Source: Artemisia argyi (Eukaryota; Streptophyta; Magnoliopsida; Asterales; Asteraceae). From it: a stretch of DNA of 64,000 bases. The stretch is from the NCBI GenBank assembly GCA_030686995.1, contig CM060708.1:181386615-181450614 (forward strand), written 5' to 3'. Made by a program: the position numbers and the translations under genes. This document shows positions 47,143 to 57,251 of this stretch, piece by piece. The notes under the pieces are model-generated. The model was given only the letters and a program-made list of their open reading frames with translations. It did no database searches and had not been told where the DNA came from. Every line of letters begins with the position of its first letter. Positions within the stretch are counted from its first letter, which is position 1.

Positions 47143-48609
47143 GTTTGTATTTGGAAACCGTGTTGAATTGGGTTCCATGGGGTTAGGAGTAAAAGCAGAA
47201 TCACACTCATGGACAGTTGCTACTTGTTTAGCTTGAGTTATTTCTAATTTTCCTTCCTTAAGAGTGAACTCTCTACCCGTCGGAATCCACATACAAAACT
47301 TAAGATAGTTCCTAGGCATTCGACTACTAGTGGTAGACCTAAAGCGTGCAACTAATCTTTCTATAGATCTAGATCTGGCACTAGTTCCCTTTGGAACATA
47401 CTTCTGTTTAGGCATAACATTCACCTTCTTAGAAACACATTCATCATGAACATCATTAATCAAACATTTCTTTCATATTAAACAAACAGAGTCATTACAT
47501 GCATTAGAAACAGTACTTGTGACATTACATTCAGATGAAACATGTCTCTTATTACAAAGCGATAAATTCCTAGGGTGTTCTTCTACTTCTTCAACTTTAT
47601 TCTTGCAACTACTCTTAGAAACAGGCGAGACTCTATTGTTCCTTGTATTGCTCCTAGGCTTTAGTCTGCTGCTCCTAGAGGTGCTTTCTAATCCTGTAGA
47701 AGGTAAGGCACACGCGTTAGGATTTATATTGTTGTCCTTTTTAGCATCACTAGACTCTTTAGAATTATCCTTTTTGCACGCATTTGTCTTAGAAGTGGAG
47801 GCAGACGCATTAGTGGGACTAATCCTAAAAAGGCCAGGTGCTATCACTTTTGGTGTTTCGACAACCGCTTTTCCTTTATCAACAATCTTTTCATTTTCAC
47901 TTTTCTTGGGTAAGGATGTTGGAGTGACTGGTTTTGTCAAATCTTTTTTCTCATTGACTTTTGGAGCAAACCTTGAAATTGACATCTTTGGTTTTTGAAC
48001 TGTGTTTGAAACAGTTGGTTTCTCCGAAGTCAATGGTTTTGCAAACTTAGTTTCCTCACCCTTTCCTTTTTGACTTTCAAGCTGAGCCCTGAAAAGATCA
48101 TTTTGCTCTTTCATGTTCTTTAAGGCACGCTCATACGACAATTTGTCATACTTGCATTCCTCCTTTTTTCGATCAAGTTGTTTAAAATATGACACATTTT
48201 CTTTTTCAAGCTTTATAAGAGCATTTTCATATTTTGAAACAATTTCGGAGGTCTCAGCTCTCAGTCTTTCATCGTCTTGAACAGAATATGTTTGTAAAAT
48301 GATGGACATAATGTCAGTGGTCATAACAGCTTCGAAGAGAGAATCATTTAGGTTTTCCAAAACATTCATGTTTTCACGAGTATCATTAGTTTCGTTTACC
48401 AGGGATTTGTGGTCCTTGACAAAGTCGGCCGTTTCTTTTAAGAAAGCACGTTCAAAATGAATTACCCTCGCACTGATGTTATTCAGTGGGATAGTAATTT
48501 CGTTTTCAAAAACTTTTTTTTGCTCAATATGAAAACTGGAATGCCAGTTGTTAATATCGATAGTAGTTTTAGAAGCAACAATATTTTGAAGTTCTTGAAT
48601 TCTCTTTTT
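47143..48609 (-). pseudogene. Copia C gag-pol linker with coiled coil
   Basis: The frame read from 48609 continues the gag split by the solo LTR (KKRIQELQNIVASK). A coiled-coil-like segment rich in Glu, Lys and Leu spans about 48080-48330, followed by a Lys/Ser/Asn-rich region (47500-47960). Then a stop (TGA at 47470-47472) occurs and the same frame continues with VHDECVSKKVNVMP. No enzyme domain is present; the region probably separates nucleocapsid from protease, as in other long-gag copia elements. Confidence 0.75.
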
Positions 48610-48614
48610 AACGT

Positions 48615-51600
48615 TGATGAGTGTCTAAATACTCATCATTTTATACCAATCTGAACTGCCAAAACATACAAAAACACTCAAATATGTATCAAAATACTTA
48701 AAATATCTTAGAGGTGTGTTTTATATGTTTCAAAACACAAAATATGCAAAAACAAATGAAAAACATACAAAGTTTGCATAATTGGCAGTTTCAGTCCCTC
48801 AAGTTTCATAAATTGTCAAAACTAGTCCCTGGTTATTCTAAAAACATGAAAATATCATCAAAGGTCCTTTTTAATCATAAAGTTACATATTTAGTCCTTT
48901 GGTGCAAAGTTTCATAAAATTACAAGTTTAGTCCCTGTACTTTGGAAATTGACAGAAATGGTCCCTGGGATGTAAAAACTTTGAGAAAAGCAATTTTGGT
49001 CCTTATACTAATAATCTTTTGCAGGAATGGTCCTTGGTGTTAAGTTTGGTGAAATTACATAATTGGTCCTTCAAGTTTGACAGTTTGTCAGTTTTGGTCC
49101 CTGGACTTTCAAATAATGGCAGAATTAGTCCCTGGGTGTTCAAAATAGGAAAATTATCATTAAGGGTCCTAGGGAATTCATAATTGTCACTTTTAGTCCC
49201 TGGGAGAAAGTTTTGAAAAAATTACACATTTAGTCCCTGAAGTTTGGTAAATTGTCACTTTTAGTCCCCGGGTATTTAAAAAAATTAAAAATATCAAAAA
49301 TACCCTAGTACTATTCATATATTGGCAATTATGGTCCTTTGAACAAAATTGGAATAATGCCATAACCACCCCTCAAGTTTGCCTAATTTACAAAATTAGT
49401 CCTTGTTGTGTTTTTAGTTAACAAAACCAAACGGATCACCCTTAAAAACCCAAAATGAAAAACCAAGCCCAACCCCCACTTCTTTGGCCCATGTGATATC
49501 CCAGCCCAATCCATCCCTGGTATTAAAACCAGTCAAACCCGGTCAAACCTCACCCATCTCCCTCTCCCTCACTCACAGACCCTCAACCTCACCACTGTAG
49601 CACCCAAACCACCCTGGTATTGCTTCCACCTCAACCCCCCAGCTCTCCCACCTGTCTCTCCACCTCACACAACCTTCCAAGACTCCTTAATTACCCTAAA
49701 ATCCTCACAAGCAATCCCAACTGACACAAGATATTTTTGGCGCAAAAAAAGGTGAAATCAAAGGCTAAGCTTCATTTGTCCAATCCAAAGGCTCAGGTGT
49801 GTTGGGAAAGTCTCAGAGGGTCCCACTAAACCTCAGAAGTCATTATAAAGAAGGAATGAAGCAGTGGTGAAAGAGTATTAGTGTAGGGTTAGTATAATTC
49901 AATCGTAGTTAGTTAAAATTTCAATTATAGTTGTAATTCTTAATCTAAGAACTTCTATCTTGTTCCTTTTATGTAATTCAAACTTTCTGCATAATTAAAA
50001 TTAAGTTTCAGTGTTTATCTCAGTTGATGAAAGTTTAAATTTTATTTAAGAATCTCAAATTTGCTAATAGTTGTTAGTAGTTGTTGTTTCAGATTTTTAA
50101 GCTAAAATAAGCCTTTGACAAAGCTTATGCAAGCTTATAGATCTGCTTAAACTAGATATAATCAAGAAAAACAAAATACAAAAAGAAATAAGAAAAATAG
50201 AAAAGAAAATAAATTTCCAAGGAAAGAAGAACAAGGACTGAGCTGGGTATTTATATTGGATGGAAATGATTCCATTGGTGTAGTGACAAGTCAGTGGGAG
50301 TGTTTTGATCCATGGTTCATTGTTGCTCAGTTCATGTCCATTTGTAAGCTTTCATATCAATTTTGTGCTTTCTACTGTACAAGTGCTTATTGCACTGCTT
50401 ATTGTTTGTTTGTGCTTATTTAATGTTACCTAGTCATAATATAACTTAAAATAGCAAGTTTGTTCAATTAAATGTGTAGTTGCTAAAAAAATCAAAGTTT
50501 CACAGTTAAATTGGTTTATTTAGTAATCATTAGTTCTTGTTGTTAAATCTAGTCTTTCTGTGCTTAAAAGGTCTTAATCCATCATATTAGATTATTGTAG
50601 ACTGAGTTTAGGGATTGAATCACTTTAATGCTTTAAAAATCTCTCAAACTGTTTTTTTAGAGAGTGTTTGGTTCAAGCTTAGTAGGTGTTTATTTGTTGT
50701 TGTATCTGCACCATTGCTGTCTCAGTATCATGCTTGTGCTTAAATGAGTATAATTCAACTTTAACTTTGTAAGTTTTAATAAGAAAAGTCAAAAATACAA
50801 AAATATCACCCACACAGTTAACTGTGTGGGATTTGTACCTAAAAAAGTATCTAAGTTGGTTTAAGAGTTGGTGATTTACATTGGTTTAACCTTATCTAAG
50901 CTTATTATTGTTATTTCAGTCATAAAATTTAGATCAAACTTCATATAAGTCAACTGAGCTTAAATTTAGAAAAAGTCAAAAAGTGATTCTGCAGAAAATC
51001 TTCAAAATAGCATGAATAATTGTGATTTTTGTGTTAAGATATAGTGTCTGAAATTTGTTGTGAGTATAACCTACTAGCTTAACTTGAGTATCTTGCACCC
51101 TTTTCATTTTTGTGATTTTTCTTGTACAAGCCACACAGGCTCAAACACACCTGCAGGGCAACCCAGTGCCCTGTGCACAGCTGACCCAGTCCTACACCAC
51201 CAACTTTGGTGGTGTTTTGAGACCACCTCAGTGGGTCCCACCACATCTAATCAGCTTTTTCCAACCCCCCTCCTAGTAGAGAACTTAGATTGACTCTTGG
51301 TTTGACCTGAGTCATTGTGGACCCCACCTAGAAATAGCCATATACTTTGTCCCATTTCTGTGTTCTTTTTAGGTTTTGGATTATCTTATTGTGGCTTAAC
51401 AGCTTATCTACTGAGCTTAATTGGCCATTTTAAGCTTTGACAAGTCCAAAGTACCTATTAGAACCAGAAAAGTCCATAGTGGGTCCCACACCAGCTCATT
51501 TGAGCTTATTTGTCCATTTGGTCAACCAAAGTCAACTGTGGAGGTAATAAGCCCCCACAGTGCTTATTAATAAGTTTTAAAATTATTGTTTTTATTAAAG

Positions 51601-52809
51601 TTACTTATTTTTATGTATAATAAAGTTTTGTAAAATAAAAATCCAGAAAAAACAATATAAAATTAAGTGATAGTTTCTATTTAATTTAATTTAATTTTAA
51701 TTTTCATTTTTATATTTTTATTAAGTAATCTGTATTTTTATATTTTTATTAATTTCCTTATATATTAAAGTATTTTTCATAATTTTCTTAGATTTTTATA
51801 TTGTCATTTAGTATTTATTATAATTAATAATAATTTTATTAATAATTAATAAATAATTAAGTTATAAATAGCATAATTAATTTTTATATAGTAACACCTA
51901 TATTTTATAATTTTCCTAGCTTTTATAAGTCATAATATAATTTTAGTAATTTTTATAGAATTTTTACTGTTCATTTAATAGTTTTTATAATTTAAATAGT
52001 TTAATTGGTAATTGTTTAATAATTAGAATAATAATTAGTTAACTAGTTTAAAAATATATAAAATAAAGTTTTTATAATTTTTTAGGATTCCCATGATGGT
52101 TAATTAGATATATAAAATTTTTTCATAATTTTCTAAGTTGGTTTAATAATATTTGTAATTTAAATTAGTTTAAATAGTTTAATTAATATAAATAGTTTTT
52201 AATTAATAGAAAATTCACAAAAAGACAAAAACATTTATTTTTATTTTTTATACTTTCTTCAAGTTCTATTTTAAGTTTATAAAATATTTTTATAAGTTTT
52301 TAGTTTAATTTGTAATAGTTATCATTTTTAGTTTGATTTTAATTAAAAAGTTAAATAGTTATTAATTAAATAATTAATAATAAATAATATAATAATCTAA
52401 AAAAAATAGTTTTATTTTTAGTTTAATTTTATTTTAAGTTTAAGTTTATAGAATTTTCAATTTTAACCCTTGTAGTTTATTTTTCTTAAAACTCACCTTT
52501 TTCTCAGTACGCAGTCGCGTCTGATTTTAAATTGGTGTACGTTTTAAATACCTAGGTTTCACGTAATCATTAATTTAGTTTTCCTAAAGTTATTTTAAGT
52601 TGTAAAACCCTAGTTAACCACACACACACACTTTACACCCTTTCCTGTTCACGTTCACTAATCACAGATTCGTTTATAATATCACATCGCACACCTCGTT
52701 GGGACTTACGACCCGGGAAAACACTGTATTCCTCGGAAGCATTTGCCTTAGACGTTTGACTTGGTTGACCATCACCTGGTAAACTTAGTTGACTGTTTGA
52801 GGCGAATCA
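48615..52809 (+). repeat. Solo LTR of the G1 family (4,195 bp) inside copia C
   Basis: It starts TGATGAGTG and ends GGCGAATCA, flanked by AACGT at 48610-48614 and 52810-52814. The copia C gag frame resumes on both sides. Its first bases, the run of GTCCCTGG-type phrases, the TATA region (CATTATAAAG at 49841-49850), the AATAAGC words and a long A+T-rich tract (51570-52480) all have counterparts, in reverse orientation, in the G1 5' LTR 57252-60843. No internal element region is left, so it is a solo LTR, lying opposite to C. At 4.2 kb it is longer than the 3.6-kb G1 LTR, partly from the tandem array at 48780-49410. Open frames inside it have no domains. Confidence 0.85.
48780..49410 (+). repeat. 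Diverged tandem array of TTTAGTCCCTGG phrases
   Basis: About a dozen phrases of the form TTTAGTCCCTG or TTGGTCCCTGG, each followed by a T/A-rich spacer with AAATTGNCA or AAAATTACA, recur every 40-60 bp. The G1 5' LTR has a shorter, more decayed version in reverse orientation at 60360-60620. It lies just inside the LTR start, upstream of the TATA box. Confidence 0.75.
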
Positions 52810-52814
52810 AACGT

Positions 52815-55527
52815 CATCCAAAATTTCTCTAGCCTCACTTGTATTAAAAGTGTTGTTAGAAGAAATTTGTTCCATTTTTGAAAGAGATTTGGAAACAATT
52901 ACTTTCTTAGAAAACATTTTTGCGAATGGTCGTTTTATGGAAAACACAGATAGTTCTTTTTGTGGAACAAAAGTAATTCCCGAAAGTTTGTTCAATTTGT
53001 TATAATCAATGGGTTTCAAATCAGGATTCTTTTGTTTCATTTTATTAATGCTCTCTTCGGCCAATTCAATCGTTTCCACAGAATCACGAACAATGGGAGG
53101 ATCATGCTTAACCAACAAAACATTTCCATTAAACAAACAATTCTGAGCTTGCTGAGCTTTCTTGAGATTACAGGGGGTGTTGTTACCAAGACCCACTTTA
53201 TGTTTCGTATGGTAAACCGGATTAGTTTGATTTGAAATCATTTTCATTGTTTGACTTGACTGACCCGACTTAACCACCAATTCTTCTAAATGAGCAATCA
53301 TGTGTTCTGACTCTACGATTTCGGCCAAAAGTTTGTCTTCTTTCTTTGCAAAGTCCTTTTTCAACTCATCCCTTTCTTTTTCAAGATTGGTATAAGCTGT
53401 TTTTTGTTTAGAAAGTTGGTTTTGTAAATCAGAAATTTCCGCGTTTAAAGCTTTTATCTTCTTGAAAGAATTAACATCAAGTGTATCAAACTTGAGTTGC
53501 AATTGTTTTTCCCTTGAAACGGAATTTTGATAACCAGTTTCTAATTCAGACAATCTTTTGTTATGAAATTCAAAAGCTTTAACGTTTTCTTTGTAACTCT
53601 CAAGCTCAGCGGTCAATTTAACATTCGCGGCCTTAACATCGCGATTGACCTTTTTCACATTCTCAATTTCAATACGACAATTATTCAATAATGATTCAAA
53701 CAAAGCACGTGTTTCCTCATCATTCTCAGCATGCTGTGAAACGAAGCCTCCATTATGATTCACATCTGGAGTTGCTGAAGGAGTATTGCTACTACTTGGC
53801 GTGTCCAGGTATGTATCATAAGTGGGTGCTAGCTTCTCAGAATGCTGTTCCTCATGAGGAGACATATCAAATATATCATTATTGTGACATGAGTTAAAAT
53901 TTGGTACCTCAAATGGTGCATTGGTGTCATAAACAGGAAGTGTATCAGAATCCGTGTCATACTTAGCTTCCTGAAGATTCGCCATGAATATGCAGTTCGC
54001 ATCGATATCCTCTATATCTTCCATGTCATCCATAAGAGCCATAAAATCATTCTCCTCTGCGTTCAACTGAAACCCTGCCTCATTCTTTTGTGCCAACAGT
54101 AATGCTTTCTGCAAATACGCTGTGTCTTTCTTGTTCGGCTTAGTAGGACAGTTCCTTGCCACATGACCTACACCCTGGCAGTTGAAACACTTTACCGGAT
54201 TACCTTGATTCATATTTCCCAAATTCCCAACTACTGGAGCTGCAACATTTCTATTCTGATTACCCATTGCCTGATTACCAACATTCTGACCCCTCTGATT
54301 TCCAACAAACTGACCCATCTGATTCCCTGCATACTAACCATACTGATTTCCTGCATTCTGATTCCCTGCATTTAGCATATTCTGATTCCCCATGTTAATT
54401 CCAGTAGTATATCCTTGCTGATTCCCATAAACTCCAACCATTTGGCCTCCGTTGCCCATATTGAAACTCGGCTGAGCAATCTGCTTATTGCGAGTGTTCG
54501 ATGAAATCCTTTGGTTGTTGTTTGTTGGTGTAGAATAGCGTCCTTGGAAAGCTTTTGTCAGAAAAGCAAACGCTTGAGTCAAGGCTGTAGTAGCTTCATC
54601 ATTGTCAGTGAATTCTGGTTCTTGGAAATGTGGGTATTGCTGTTGTGGAATAACATGTTGTTGCTGTGGGTAGAACTGTTGTTGGTAGACCGGTGTTGGT
54701 TGTAGAATGCATGATGGTTGCATGTAGTTGTGAGTGGAAGATGATGATGGTTGTTGAGTGTTCACTGGTAGCGGTGTTGGTGTAGTAGCAATTAATGCGA
54801 GAGGATCATGATTCTTTGCCAATCTTTCTTTCCTTACTTCATTAGCCTCAGCTTGGTTTTGCTTCAAAAAGTCATAGAGTTGATCATAGTTCACCTTATG
54901 TAAATCCTTTGTTTGATTGACAATTGTAACATAACGACCCCATTCTTCTGGAAGGTTATTGATGAATTTGATGTTTGTTGCAATTGTTCGAGGTGCCAAC
55001 TTGTTTCTGATTAACTCATTCATCAACGTGCAAAACCTTGTGTAGTAAGATTCAATCTGTTCACCTTTAGTGGATGTGAAATTCTCCCATTCAGTAAGAA
55101 GTTTGTTCTCAACATCCTGTTGTCCAATCTCTGTTCCATGACATATCCTTCTAACACGTTCCCACATAGCATAAGCAGTTTCACAACTGTCGACCGCAGC
55201 AAAGATCTCCCGTGGTAATCCAAGTTGGATTAAATGCATTGCCATATCATCAGCGGCGATCTGCTTCTTGTCTTCCTCTGTGTAATCTGCTTCTGTTTGT
55301 TCACGCACAAATGGTTGAGTAGGAGGTGTTGCATTTGGATTACCTTCAATTTGAACTTGTCTTGGCTTGAATGGACCATTTGTAATGGAGTTGATCATTA
55401 TTTTACCATCAGGCTTTGTTTTGATGTAACGAAGCATGCGGCTTGTCCATGGGAGATATCCACCTTTTTCGAGCATCGGAGGTCGGTTTTCCGCACCGGC
55501 TGCATGAATATCTTGCTGAGTAGCCAT
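52815..55527 (-). pseudogene. Copia C gag N-terminal part (one stop, then split by solo LTR)
   Basis: The ATG at 55527 (MATQQDIHAAGAENRPPML) opens a frame interrupted only by a TAG at 54331-54333 (likely from CAG in a Gly/Asn/Gln repeat). The capsid-like domain includes DMAMHLIQLGLPREIF, AMWERVRRICHG and FINNLPEEWGRYV. A Gln/Pro-rich and an Asn/Gly/Gln-rich linker follow, then the zinc knuckle CFNCQGVGHVARNC near 54150-54195. An acidic segment (DDMEDIEDID) and a long Glu/Lys coiled-coil region (53250-53700) precede REILDDV at the solo LTR junction. The frame continues at 48609. Confidence 0.9.
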
Positions 55528-56270
55528 TGATGAAGTCTAGATTGATAAAGTTGATTCTTGGATCGTTCCAACAAAGTAGGAGTAGTGTTTAGTGTAAGTT
55601 GATGCAAGTTTTTATGGTGAAAAATTTGATCTGAAACCTTAAAACCTCAATAACTTCCGTTCAGAGTGGATTTGGACCTCGAAGCTAGGCTTGAATGATC
55701 TTTAGATTTAACGCGTGTCGAAGTATTCCACAAACTTATCCAAGTCAGGGAAGTACTGAGTCACCGTAGCACGAAGAGAAGACCTTTGATGAAGTTATGC
55801 GTAGAATTCTGAAACTTACGCGTAAGAAATAGACTTACGCGTAGGATTTAACGCATAGACTTTCAAGTTAAGCGTAGGAACAGGGTTTTGACCAATGTTA
55901 CGCGTAAGAAAAGGGTTTTGACCTTAGTTACGCGTAAGAAAAGGGTTTTAGGCCAAAATTTATGCGTAAAAAGGACAGAAAGTACTGTTCACAGCTGTAG
56001 ATTCGTACTATTCACCCAACTAACGCGTAGGATGACCAGAAAACTTCAAAAATATGATTTTTTCACCCAAAAACTCCTTTTTCACTTGTTTCTAATGATC
56101 AAATCTTTCCCAAAACACTTAGAATCACTAAAACTTCAATAAAAACAACAACTTTACCACTAAAACGTTTAAAAATCAAAACTTTTTGAATAAAAAGTAC
56201 ACGTATAAATGAAAAATACGAAACTTTTTAGCAAAAACTTGATAGAAAACACTCCTAAATCATTGTGAGG
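55528..56270 (-). other. Copia C leader with TTACGCGTAA words
   Basis: This is the 5' untranslated leader between the primer site and the gag start. From 55797 to 56032 it carries about nine copies or near-copies of the palindrome TTACGCGTAA, often followed by GAAAAGGGTTTTGACC. No gene is seen. Confidence 0.75.
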
Positions 56271-56284
56271 CGATTGATACCACT
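56270..56284 (-). other. Copia C primer-binding site, divergent
   Basis: Two bases inside the 5' LTR the element strand reads TGGTATCAATCGCC. The first eight bases fit initiator-Met tRNA as in A and B, but the next bases differ (AT in place of GAG). Confidence 0.7.
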
Positions 56285-56691
56285 TGTAAGACCTTAGATA
56301 TATCAACTTTTACACAAATATAAGAACTAGATGAAGTAAAGATGGTGACTTGGTATAATATGTGTGGCGTTAGATTTGTAGAAATAGAGTAATAAGATGA
56401 AGAGAACTTTTATTAAAAAACACACACAATACACACACAAGCACACACCTCAAATGAGCTTTGAGGTGTTTATATAGTACAAGAGTTAGGATGCCCTAAA
56501 GGCTTTCCATGGGCTTGGTCTTGGGCTTGGCTTTCTTTTATCTATAAAGGCTTATGAAACATAACTAATAGCATATTAGCTTACCAAGACCAAGGCCCAA
56601 TGACTAAACTATTACTAATCTTAACCAACGACACAAAGTTACAATATGAGAATGACCATCACTTTAATATATATATTTTTTAATGCTAACA
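56285..56691 (-). repeat. Copia C 5' LTR
   Basis: This 407-bp LTR appears identical by eye to 40644-41050. The right flank CATAC (56692-56696) is the target duplication. Confidence 0.95.
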
Positions 56692-56696
56692 CATAC

Positions 56697-57251
56697 ACCA
56701 CAAAGAAAAAAAATGAAAAAGAAAAAGAAAATCAAAATAGAAAATGAATATCTTTTTGTATTTTTGATTGGGAAATATTTTTGGCTTTTTTAAATATTGA
56801 AAAACAAAAACTTTATTTTCTTTTTGGTAACCGTTACGTTAACCGGAACCGTTTCCTTTAAAACTACGCGCAGGGAGGCAGGAGGGCAAAGGTGTGCACA
56901 AAGGCTACTTGAAAACCCGCTCTCTTCGGCTTGCAATTTAATGTCAAAGCCTAACTTGACCCCGTTTATTTGGTTGTAGTAATAAAGTAATCCGATAACG
57001 TTTAATTTCACGGTTTGTTTTGTTGTTTATTCGGGAATGGTTTACAACACTATCTCAAGAGTGAGGATGTTATTTTATTTTTGTATTTTTGGAAACACTT
57101 TAGGAAAAGTGTTTTATTTATTTTCTTGTTGAATTTTTCTTTTTATAACAAAAATACGAAACTTCCGAGGGAAGAATCTTCAAAACACAAAAACAAAGAT
57201 ACGAATCAACGAACTCGTTTCAACCCTTCCCCAGCAGCGGCACCATTTAAT
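56697..57251 (-). other. G1 leader and primer-binding site
   Basis: This is the untranslated leader of G1 between its 5' LTR and the gag start, cut off on the left by copia C. The element strand at 57245-57225 reads TGGTGCCGCTGCTGGGGAAG, close to the tRNA-Asp-type primer site used by Athila elements. Open frames on the plus strand here have no domain. Confidence 0.75.

Larger units (their letters stand above)
40644..56691 (-). mobile_element. Copia element C, inserted at the G1 gag start; contains a 4.2-kb solo LTR
   Basis: Its 407-bp LTRs (40644-41050 and 56285-56691) are flanked by CATAC at 40639-40643 and 56692-56696. I see no difference between the two LTRs. Order on the minus strand: leader, gag 52815-55527 (continuing 47473-48609 past the solo LTR), PR-INT 45902-47130, RT-RNase H 43601-45886, then a 2.5-kb 3' untranslated region. 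Without the solo LTR and its duplicated target the element is about 11.8 kb. Confidence 0.93.

Noticed and set aside
47519..47998. Plus-strand 159-residue open frame
   Set aside because: It is antisense to the copia C linker, hydrophobic and low in complexity; a shadow frame.
51084..51293. Plus-strand 69-residue frame in the solo LTR
   Set aside because: It has no domain and lies in LTR sequence; similar-sized frames occur by chance.
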